Origin: Paragonimus skrjabini miyazakii
Taxonomy: Eukaryota; Platyhelminthes; Trematoda; Plagiorchiida; Troglotrematidae
Reading direction: 5' to 3'
DNA length: 64,000 bases
NCBI GenBank assembly: GCA_014338405.1
Contig: JTDE01001068.1
Span: 128,974-192,973 of the forward strand
The notes under the pieces were generated by a model. It made no database searches and was not told the origin of the DNA. It was given only the letters and a program-made list of their open reading frames with translations. The position numbers were made by a program, and so were the translations under genes. The first letter of the stretch is position 1. The number at the start of each line of letters is the position of its first letter. Positions 13,801 through 25,800 of this stretch are shown in pieces.

Positions 13801-16800
13801 GCCCGTCCAACACAGCTAGTGTTGATACTATCCTCTTTCGCACCCCACCAACACCTCACACATTATCCGGCTCACAATTTGGCATGGTCATTGGTCACGA
13901 ACAATATCAGATCAAAAGTCGTCGGGTTCTTTTACACGTGTTCACGACAACAAATCGTGCTCAGACTCCGTCACACGAGTTAAGTGGTAAACGGTCCTAC
14001 CGAGAAGATTTTTGATTCCAATGCTTGTACAACTTTACCCAGTAAAGGACATCAACCCGTAATCATCCACTGTTTCAATTGATGATTCATAACAATCCAA
14101 ATCAATTCTACTGTTCTATCAGGATCTTGATAAGTCCAAGCATTTTGTTATCTATCTTTTGTTATTCACATATTTGGCACACTGATATTCATGCCAATAT
14201 ATACAAACAGGTAGCTTGTTGAACTGTCAACACTAATCTGATATCTGAATTCTACTTGAAACGGGATAGTTAGACGATGACATCGTAAAAAAAGTTAGAG
14301 AGTGGTAGCTTGTAAGTCGAGAACTATAGACAGTGTTCATCTCCGAGATAGAGAGCCTTGCGACGAATGTGAACACTTGGCTGAAGACATTAGTCAATGG
14401 GATTTGGTAGTGTAAATGTGTTGTTGCTGCTTGACTGGTAAGAGGTAGTCATCTTGAAGTTGAAGATTTGAGCACAGTAATGGGGGTTAAGTTAGTGAAG
14501 TCCTATCCCCTCCTTCTTCTCCTCAACTTCTAAACTAAGGTCCTTCTCCTTATGACAGGATGGAAGTTAAGCCCCGGTTCGAACCGCTCGAAGAGAATAC
14601 AAATGCTTGTTGCCATGTCGTCAGAACTAGCAGGCTGGTCTAATCAGGATAACGTCTGAATCTGTTTCATCAAGTATAACGAGCTTCTTCCAGTTGTCAA
14701 GACTACAAATGCACAAAATCGGTTCATTCATCTCACGACCATGGTTGTAATCATACCTGTTTGATGAGCTACCACAGAGAAACAAGCACAATACGAGCAG
14801 TTCGATCAAGTAAGTCTTATGACACAGAGACATAATAGTTCTGGATCAGCCGGTTATTGTTCAATACATGAAATTGTGTACCTTTATACTGCAGTCCGTG
14901 TGCGCGCCATCGATGAAGTACGTAACATGATCACGAGGAATGATATGCCAACGACCTGGCCAACGAACAGCTAAGGCGGCTGAAACAGGGAAGGCGGAAC
15001 GAAATGAAGGTAAACGATAAGGAGGACAGAAGTGGGAGCATGAAAAGCTCGAGAAAAGAAGAGTATACCAACCCATCGTCAATTATAAAACAGTAGGCAA
15101 ATCACACTAAGACGCAGATCATACGGGGGCCTCAATCATCCAGAACTAGTCAGTACTCAGGGCCGAATGTCATCCCTTCCTGAGGACATTTAAAAAAAAT
15201 TTACGTCATATAGTGTCGTCCACAAAGGCACCGCTTTAGAACATTCATTGGCTAATATAGAACCACTCCGATTTTGGCAGTGAATACAGCCCCTCTTATT
15301 CTTATTAATGTTGATCCATATACACTTTATTCCATGAGTTGGTGGGCTGGGACAAGTCTTCAGAGTTGATTTCATGACTTCACCAAGTGTACAGACAGGT
15401 TCAATACAGCTAAGATGAAGTGAGTATGGTGACTTCTTTTATTTTTATATATCTGTGACCTAGTGCTGACTTTCGTAAATTGAACCATCCATGTTGTTAA
15501 CTGCATGCAACTGTTTTAAAACCTAATCAGATAGACGAACCTGTTTTTGGGGGCAAACAGCCTAGAACTTCACACTGTAAATGGATTGGACGTGAGAAAA
15601 CATAGTGTGATATGTTAACGGCCGATAACCAAAAGAAAATATGGTTTTGAAACAATTTTATTCTCTAGCGAATTACACTAGAATGTACAGCTAAAGGAAT
15701 TCGCCAAATACCGTGTGTGTGACAGGTTAAACAGCTACCAATGAGAAAACGCTAGACAGTTGGGCTTGTAGGTCAAGCGCGAAGATAATGTGCAGTCGGC
15801 AGACAAAATGGCCTAAACGGAAATTCATTTGGTTTAATTTTGTCGTAGTTCGATCAAGAATCCACCGGATAACGGTCAGACAAGTTAACGTGCGCAAGGA
15901 TGGTGTTTGTGGACTGTTCAGTTAATTGGCAAGAGGATAAAGCTGTCATATTGTTTGCATGATATCACTGTAATCCGCCTTAAATGCTCACGCTAAATAA
16001 ATGACAGTTCTGAACAATCTGAACGGTGTCTGCGATCAACACAGATTCCAGCAAGTGACTGACAAGCGTGGTCAATTAATGCTTTAACACTGGTAACCGT
16101 TATACACACACTATAAACAGAACAATAATAAGCCACTTGAGAGCTCCCACTAAATCTGTGCAATGAAGGTGTTCTCATTTAATTACTCTACTAAATACTC
16201 CTCGAAAGAGTCTAAACGTTGCAAAACCACTAGATCTGACGATTTTGACTCGTTTCGGTTTAGCCAGATTTATTGAACAAGCAACAACCTACCATCTTTG
16301 TTCAAACAAATAGCGCCCCCTCAGATTTACTATAACCTTCACCTATATAGCCGGGATTAGAGTCGGTCATAGTTTGTTGGCTCATGCTCACTACACCTAA
16401 GCACAACTTGCCCTTGTGTGTGTGTGTGCGCGCATGAAACCAGCATTGGCGTGCTGGACACAAGGCCTCACTCACACACATACTGGTCTTATTCCTTCGG
16501 GTTTACACCGGATGCGTGGTGTGTGAGTAGAACCACAAGTGGTACAGTGCAAGCCACTTGGGGTGATGGTTTAAAACGCAGTCGTCCTGTGGTTTCGGTC
16601 ACTGTGACAGGTTAATCCATTTCGGATGCTGCCAACCTTGTGTGTGCACATGGAATTCAAATCTGAGATAATCAGTCAACATAACTCTAGCAATGTGGTA
16701 TAGACCGCATAAAAATCACCGGTGCTTGCACGGGTCACTCAGCGTTAGAATAATAATGTGGGTCGAGGAATTGTTCACTGCAATAACGACGAGAAATATT

Positions 16801-19800
16801 TTGCAGGAAATTGTTTGTCAAAATGAAATATTAACACAGATAGTGATTTAGACATCGGTCACGCACCGCACTGGCTTACATTGGAGACGGACAAGTAGTT
16901 CCAGGAATCTACATCATTGGCTATCCACTATTTGGCGAAAACAAAAATAAAATTAATCTCATGATGTAATATTCTCATACAATTAACATACCTGATGAGT
17001 AGTAGGGGATTTTGATTTTCATTTAAATTGAACAACAACCACAATTGATCGCAGTTGTTGTATTCGGGCAATCTGATCATTATTCGCAAACGAAAGTGGT
17101 TGAGCATTCACATATGATAAATCGGTCGTGCCTAATGTGAGGTCATTGGCGCAATGGTAAACAAGGTTGCCTCGTGAACAGCTTGGCCGGGGTTCTAGTC
17201 CCGGCAGTGGCAAGGATATGCACTACTGACGAGCTTTAGTGAAAGCGAAACTTTAGTCTAGTGCTTCCTTTCGAAAGGAGCCGACTGGGATATCTATGGA
17301 AATGCGACAGCTGCGACCAATTGTGGATGATGCTCAATCTACATAAATTAATATACCATTAATTCAAACAATACACACGATTCAGAAATGTGACAGAGCA
17401 CAGTAGAACAAGCAGAAGGTTTCGCGATTTTAATCAGTCCAGTCAGTCGATCTAGAGACAGAATTACAAACCAACTGGACTTACTTTGTATCTGTTCACG
17501 ACCAACTGAAAAATACAATGGCGGTTGGAGACCTATAAACAAAAGGAGAAACGGGTGTTTCAATACGAACGAGAGACACTCCGATGTCATACACCAATTT
17601 AGTACGAGTTGCAAACAACGTAAAACAACAAAGATACGGTTCACCGACATGAGGGCAAATGTGCTTATCTTACAACACAGGCCTAGGAAATCAGAAATGA
17701 CTAACGAACTCCAACCAATCATCTGCCGACTAGTACAATTTTTGAACGGGGAAAGATGAGTAAATTGAAAAAAGCAGCCGAGTTCGGTGCGTATGACATA
17801 AGTCCGAGTAGTGAACTCTTGAGAAACAGGTTTGGTGGAATCGACGTGACAATGGTTAACGGACACGACTTTGAATATCAATTCGAGAGAGTTTATAAGG
17901 CACTCGTGCTATACAAATCAGGAACCTAGCCAGTTCGTATGGAAGGTGTTGTCTTTGCCAGTTAGCCCGTATCGAATGAGTTGATCGGGTATATTTGAGA
18001 AATATGCCAGTTCATGATCGATGACTAGGTGAATGAAAATGAATACTCTACGCAGATTGTTAGGCATTCCGTATACTGACGGAACGTTTGCCGCACCGTG
18101 TGTGTGTACAGTGTGGCAGTCGAACGAAACCTCCAAGTGGTCAAGGGTTGCAAAGAACTTGCCTGTCCAGCTGAGTAAGGTCAGTAGATGCTGCTTGTTA
18201 GGTTGGATAGTTTGTGACTACACATAACGCTAGTTGAAAGCGCTCTCAGATATGTTGTGTCGCAGTTAATGACAAACTTGTATCTACAAGGTTGGTATAA
18301 CTCTTCGTTTCTAAGATCATTCATCGGCTTTGCTTATTTCTGTCTTATACATTCGAAAATATTTAACTCGCCATTTCATGGAGTGCTGTCCGGATCAGCA
18401 GTAGCTCAAACCAGAGTACCTCCGGGTATGGCTCAAAGCAAAAACAATAACTATAAATGGATACGGCCCAGGATACTCATCAAGGTTTAGACAAATTGCC
18501 AGATGGAAATGGAAATCAAACAGTGCCCTTTCTTTCATTTTCAGCTCCAATTCAACATCATTTTCTCTCATTTTCCGTTCCGTATGAGACACCAAAAGCA
18601 AACACGTTGTACTAGGTTTGAAGCAAACACGTATCACAGTAGTCCACACCTATAGAGAGACTACCGACCGAATTGATAAAAAGTGGTCTATCTCATTTGT
18701 GAGAGATTACAACCACACACCGACAGTGTACATCATTTTGAACGAAGGTCGTTATGGTCATTATAAAATGCATCTACCCCTTTGAGTGCCACTCAGTTGA
18801 CATGACAATTTACACACAGTTTCGAAGGGGTTGAGTATGGATAAGAGCAATTTCTTAGCGTGTTGAATTGTTAATGATACGGTAAAAGATCATTCCATGA
18901 TCTTCCAAAAACGGGTTTATATGACAAGGATACTCAGCCACGTCTGGTAAATAAAATGCAATCAAAACGCCAAGCATCTATAGACTGTGCGCAATTTGAT
19001 AGGTTGAAATCAAACGATACTCGGAATCCACCACTGGTCTGTGGTTCGTAATGTGACAGAAGTGATTATGGCTCATGTAAAACCGGGAAAAAGGACTTCG
19101 GCGGTGTAGGATAAGCCGGGCCGTTTGTAGAATAATTAGGTCAGCTTCCAAATAGGACTCAGTAGGTCAAGGAACAAAATTTTGATGGTAAACACCGTGG
19201 TTTATTTAGGAAGAGGGAAGTGATGAAACTGGTGGTGAGAACTGTGGCCCATGGTCATATCTGCGGGGTAGTCTCTCTATGGTCCTAAATTTCCATAGAA
19301 TCTCCACAGAACCGGACTAGATTGGTCTATTCAGAAGAGATCGTAATAAACGGTAAAAATCTGCACAACAGCGGTGCTTACTAAGAGACGGGCATGAACG
19401 TGGGTGATAGTTCTTAAATCTATCTTCCATAATCTTTATTTTTTCAGAATCAGATAGTTTGGAAAAAAAACAACTGGCTTACCAGTCGAATCGGATTCCT
19501 GTCCATTATATCGTTTCAACCAGAGATGGACAGCAGAAAGACTTTGACAAAGCTGAGCTGAACGAACTGCGTGTATGCCGGATGTGGCATTATCAGTACA
19601 ACTCGGGAAGAGGTTGCCAGCAAGCGAGAGCTCCTCCAGTCGAGGTGTGATGTAGAGTGGACACTACAAGGATAGAGTAACTTATTAAGAGGTCAATCCA
19701 ATAATGAGGAAAGTCGAAAAAGAATTGGCATATCTGACCAATCAAAATCGGTCACAACAAACAACTCCCACGATTCTGGAAGCAGGATAAGCCTAAGCCC

Positions 19801-22800
19801 GTGAACGAGGCTAACTGTCTATGTGAATGAGAGAGAAGTAAGGAGTTGTAAGGCCAGAATAAAGCATTGAATTAAGTAACCTGATGTCAATTGATTAGGG
19901 GGCCGTTTGACTGTCTTGAGTTGACTGAGTGAGACATTTAGACGATCGGAAATTCTATCGGCACGTCCTCCACCCGACGACTGACAACAACAAGATACAA
20001 TACAAATGGGCAATGGATTTACTTTGTGAAATCAGTTCATATCCATATTGGATAATACTGTTTAACTTGCATAAACAGACATCAACTTGTCTGATCGATA
20101 AGGTCGGCTGCATACAACCGACATATGTGAGAACACACAAACGCTGCCTAACAGTGAATGAGAAAATGTCGGACAGGATTAGACTCAAGGAAGAGTCGAT
20201 CACCATGTTGTCAATCCATCAGTATGATTCCCAGTCGAATTTGAACTGTTCAACATGCAAAGTAAAAAAGGTTATTGGAGGACTTGAACTAGAATTCTAA
20301 CTTGAATGATTGATCCGATAATAAAATCGCACAGAAAATTGACCGTTTCCAGTAGCTTGATGGTGACAAATTACGAAGAGACATCAAATGGGTACATGCG
20401 AGTTACACATAAACGACACGTGATGCATAGTGATATAAATAATCTGTAGTGTTATGTTATAACTGGTACGGTGAGTTACAGGACACGGTGCATAGGATAG
20501 AGTTGTACTTTCGCAGATTAGGCCACACCGGATATCTGAGGTGGGGGGGGGGGGGTAAGAAGTCAGGTATTGTTATTCGTGGGTTGCGTCTGAGTGTCTT
20601 AACCCCGTCAACTTGGTGGTCTGGGCCCCATCGGGGGTGTGATAGTGTTTTGATTTGAGGCGCGTTCAGCAAGTGCATCTTTCACTAAGAACAAAAAATG
20701 AATAATCCAAAACCAAACCATACGGCGCTAACCTGCGAATTCTGTGTGCACTGATCAACTGAACCACAAAGGATCCCACTCACACGCTTCCAGGTTTTAT
20801 TCCTTCGGGTTTATACTGGATACGAAGTATGCGTGAAGCTCCAACAGGATCAGCGCAAGCCGCTTGCGGCAGAAGTTATGTGCAGGCGTCCTTCTGGTTA
20901 GTACCGGAACAGACCTTTTGGTTCGAGTAACGCACGTTTTAGTGTGCTTCTGAATGACTCAGTTTGACTATTTTACCGTGGATAATAGAGTGAAAAATGG
21001 ACTTCCCTGATGTGCCGCGAGGCGTAAAGTCGACGAAACTGAACCGAGGTAAACCGTTGCCATCTGAGACGCTGAACTAATAGAATAACCTTCGTAGAAC
21101 CAAACTAGTGTTCGAGGCCACCACTTGATCCATGTGGAAAATTTCGGGCCAGTATAAGTGTGCGTCAACGACCATTAAACTAATGTTTTTTATGGGACCA
21201 AATAACATCAGCCCTCGAATAATATCCATGCACCGACGATTAGGTCGAAGTAAGCTTGCGACATTTCTTAGCCTATTAAGTTCAACTGTAAGTTGCGCCG
21301 TTAATACAAAACACCAGTTCCATGAACACCTGTCCGCCACGGTTAGCCAAATACCGATGGGTGACCGGCTGTCTGTATTGGGCAATTTCAACGTGCCGGT
21401 TGTGCGCTATTTAGCAGTCTAGTCGACAGTCTTCGGACCCCATGGTGTTGGTGCAGTTAACGAGAACTGGGATAATACGCTCCAACTGTATGCAATTGTG
21501 CGCTGGTTGTCACAAGCATCCGATTCCCGCTGGATGCGAGCGATACCACGAAGTGGGTTCACCCATGAACCGGTCATCACCATTCGCTCGAGTATATGAT
21601 CGTGTGACGACGCGATATACGCGAAATGCGTACGGTGTGAGTGATGCGCGGCGCTGAATTTCGCATGGATCATAGGGTGATCACGATGAAATCGTTTATT
21701 CGTGTTTGCGAATGTATTTACTGTAAATCATATGGACAACGAAAGAAAATGGATGTTCAAAGACTGGAAAATTGAAAGATGAGGACCGCTTTCACCATAC
21801 AGTTGTTGTTCGTCTGAAATACGCTTCCATATCCGCTAGTCCCGAGAATGAACCTTGACGAGGTGTGACGGATTGCGCATCTCGATGACCTATTGGGTTG
21901 AACTGCACGGTGTTGCCACCACACCGATAGAGTCACTCATGCCAGGCAGGCCAATAGGTAGAGGACTGAAAGACCTGATCCTCCATCTTTTTTCGAAAAG
22001 TTTACCAGTTCTGGTACACTGCCACCCACTCGCTGTCTTGCGGTATAGGCTTTGGAGCCAAAGGCTTTGGTTGAGAACCCTAATCGTTCTCCTGTCTAGG
22101 TCTGGGCGCTCTGGCAGTATCTCAACTCACACACAACCATGAATAATCACAACACAAGTAATTCCATACTGCATCGGTCGTCTCGCAGTATAAACCGGGT
22201 CGCCCTACCTACCGCATACAGCAGGGTAAATAGGCGAAAACACGCCACTGCTGACCCCTACCCCACTGTCCTATCAAATTTAGTTATCAGGCCCCTCCCG
22301 ACCTCCATTTCTGATAATTACTCTACAGGTCCCACAACAGATGTGACTAACCATGGTAACACTGAGCCGATAAGTTCCATCTCTTACCATTCAGCTTCAG
22401 GCCGCCCTCGTCCCTTGCCTACACCTAGAATGCGAATTAATATAAATGCGTTCAATGTTCGCACTCTAAAGCAGATAGGTCAACAGGCCGCTCTCGCACG
22501 AACGTTAGACTCGTTGCATGTCGATGTCTGCTGTATCTCGGAAACTAGAATCCAGGACAGTAGTCAGCGTATGGAACTAACAGCACCCGCATTGTCTACA
22601 CGATACAGGTTATACACTTCGGGTAACTCCACAGCCGCTGTTACAGGTCAGGCTGGAGTAGGTATAGTCCTTAGTACGACGGCCCCAGCCGCAGTGATAG
22701 ACAGGATCCCTGTCAACAGTAGACTTTGTGCCGTCTACTTGGCTGGTTCAATTAAGACCAGCTCTAGACGCAAGAATTTCAGAAATTTATTCATTGTGTC

Positions 22801-25800
22801 TGCTTACGCTCCTACTGACTGTAGTGACGTCGGTGTCAAAGACACGTTTTACTCAGATCTGGCGGCTCTCCTTCGATCGACACGTAGCTCTGATATAGTC
22901 GTTCTGGCCGGAGATATGAATATCAAGGACGGCCGATTCGGTGAAGCCGAATCTCATCTAGGTGGCACGTTTGGGATAGCGTCACATCGATCAGATAATG
23001 GCGGGCGATTGTTGCAGCTGTGCGCTGAGCATAAACTATTTTTAGCCAGCACTAGTTTTACGCATCGTGCACACCATTGCTATACTTGGTGCCCACCTCC
23101 TCCGAATCAGGCATGGTCCCAGATAAACCACATAGCTGTTAGTTACAGATGATGTGGTTCCATTCAACACTGTCGTTCTTATTAGAGCACGTACCTAGAC
23201 TCAGATCAAGCATTGGCACGCTGTCGATTTGTTCTTACTTTTGCTGGGCAACGACCCCATCGAAAGCAACGATTAGTTGTTGAGAAACTGGCTTTACCAT
23301 CGGTAAAGCATAAGTACCAAACCAGCTTAGAAAGCTGCCTTAGTGATACTCACTCCGAAAATCCCAATAGCTGCTGGACTCAGCTCACACTACTTGTGAA
23401 TAGTATACTACTCACAACGAAACTGCTTGTTACACAACATTCGTTCATTGACTGACAAATAACACGGAGTTTTCTAACGGAGTCTACCCGTTGGCCAGAT
23501 TGCTGTAAGTATTTTGTTAATGCACTCTGTAGAATCTGTCAGGATTCACGGCTATACGCAGTCTATCGGGGCGGTTGTAAACCTCTTGATTCATGGCAGA
23601 ACAAGACGGAATGTTGAAGGTTTACTCAGATAAAACTGGTTTTGTACATAAATAAGCAACAGTTAGCAAATTATACAACTTAAAACCAAGTGAACTCTGT
23701 GCACGGAATTTAACCGTCAGCAAATATCAACCAATAACACGGTAGCGTAAACAGTTCAATACGGCGGTACAAAACAAACAAAGAGCGTGTTCATGGGGAA
23801 GTTCGTAATGTCGATGCAGAGTTGATTACGTGTAATAATGCAAGAAACGTTCGGCCAGTAATTAATGTAATCAATATAGGGGGATATATGTATAGGACCT
23901 ACAGTACGATAGTTTGACCAATGGGGTATAGGTATGGGGATCAGTTGATATTGGCATCATGCACACGGCTGGCAGAAGACGGTTAGCCGGGCGGTAGCGT
24001 CGCTGCGCGGGGTGGGCTGATTCTGTGGTTCGATCCCCCAACCGCCCAGTTTGCCATCCAACTAACAGTTTCAGTTGGAGTGAACCGAACACAACTTCCA
24101 TTGATTCTGTCTAGAATCAACACGGCCTTTGCTTCAGGGAACACCGACAAACTCTTTAGACTGATACGTGTTAATGGCCCCTGGCGACCGTCTGCCAATG
24201 AAGCTATCAGCGAGGCAGATGACACACTCATCTATAATATCTGTCCAGAAGGTTAGAGCGTTGGGCGGAACACTTTAAGGGTCAATTTAGCTGTCCTCCT
24301 GCTTCTATCATGTTACCGCCACAAACTTGTAATGTAGAACCCTGGTCGGTAGATTGCAATTGCATTTCGGTCCCAATCGAAATAAAGGCTGCTGGTTTAT
24401 ATGACCTCGTGCCAACACTTTTCAAAGAAGGTAGAGAGTCGTTAATAGAGGCCTCGACTCAGTTGTTTAACCTTGTGTGGACGATGGAGACCATCACTCG
24501 ATAGTAGTTCACACATTCATGAAAGGCATCAGGGGCTCTTGAGAAAACCATAGGGAAATTAGTTTGACCCCAGTCATTTCAAGGGTTATGATATCCATTA
24601 TACTTCGTCGACTCAATGCAGCTCGGCAGGTATACATCAGGGAAAAACAGGCAGGGTTTCGTCCTGGCCAGGGATGTACAGATCACAGTTTGACCATTCG
24701 TCAAATTCTGGAACAGCGCCATGTGTACCGCCGGCCAACAATTGTCATATTTCTCGACTAGAAAGGTGCGTTCGATTCGGTCGATCGATCGATCTACACT
24801 CGTAGAGTCGCTTAAACACAGGGGTGTACCGACCAAGTATGTGAACATACTGTCGGTGCGTTACTCCCATAATTTGGCTCAGGTTAGGGTTTATGGTGAG
24901 CTGTTTGACAGTTTCAGCACGGCGGCGTTCGTCAAGGCTGTCCCTTTTCATCATTCTCGTTCAATTTCGTCATAGATGAAATAAAGGAGGAGTGTCTGTG
25001 GCATTCAAAGGATGACGGTGTGGACTTCCTAACTGGTGGAAGGCTGAGTGATCTTAACTATGCTGACGATAAGGTGTCGCTGTTTCACAACTTTCAAACG
25101 GCACAAACAGCGTTAAACGCAATTTCACGTTCTGCTAAGTACTTCGGAGTGCGCTTTGTAGCCTCAAAATGCAAAGTGCTTCTGCAGGATTCCTCTGGTT
25201 ACGTAGATTTAATGTTAGGTAATGAAGTCATGGAGGTTAATGACCGGTTTGTATACCTGGGAAGCTGTATGAGCGGCGGCAGCGGAGGTGTAGGGAATGA
25301 AACAGAGGCGTGTGTTTCCAAGTCTAGGGTGATATTCGCCAATCTGGAGGCACCTACGGCGACAGATAGGTATTTCTCTGAAGCTTAAGGATCGTGTATA
25401 TCAGACAACAGTGAGGGCTATATTACTTTACGACAGCGAAGTATGGCCAGTCAGGGTAGAAGATCTGAACCGTCTTCAGATATTTGACCACCGATACCTG
25501 CGTTCAGTTGCTCGAGTCGGATGGCACCAACGAATGAGCAACGAGGAGGTTAGGAAGCGGGTATTTAGTACTGATTGCCAAACGAGTTCTTTCGTTCAGT
25601 TCTTACAGTTGCACAGATTTAGGTGGTTATATCAGGTACTAAGGATGCCAGCTAGTCGTTTGCCATACGGAGCAACATACGGACAACAATTCGACGCACA
25701 TACGGTGCGATTTAAGTTTTCTCAACCGCGACAGAAACCCAGTGGAAAGCTGGATACTTTCATTTCATTTCATATCTGAGCTGTGTTGTGCTGCGCCTCA

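Larger units (their letters stand above)
21840..25700 (+). mobile_element. LINE copy B, endonuclease-RT retrotransposon
   Basis: Best preserved LINE in the window, inserted in the FPGS intron antisense to the gene. The 5' start is placed near 21,840 because similarity to copy C (48.5 kb) begins there. Order: 5' leader, endonuclease frame (22,139-23,152), interruption (about 23,388-24,115), linker and RT (24,116-25,680). It lacks the 3' end that copies A and D have; similarity to A stops near 25,680. It shares specific lesions with A. Confidence 0.88.

Noticed and set aside
14540..14600. ggttcgaaccg as a tRNA B box
   Set aside because: No A box or cloverleaf at the right distance.
14627..14833. 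Minus frame just after the DGAHT exon as the next FPGS exon
   Set aside because: Phase does not fit and no family motif is present. The 47-nt exon at 12,928-12,882 fits phase and spacing.
17348..17881. 177-codon hydrophobic minus frame, weakly receptor-like
   Set aside because: No diagnostic motif, and one frame this long is expected by chance in 64 kb. Kept only as an unassigned feature.
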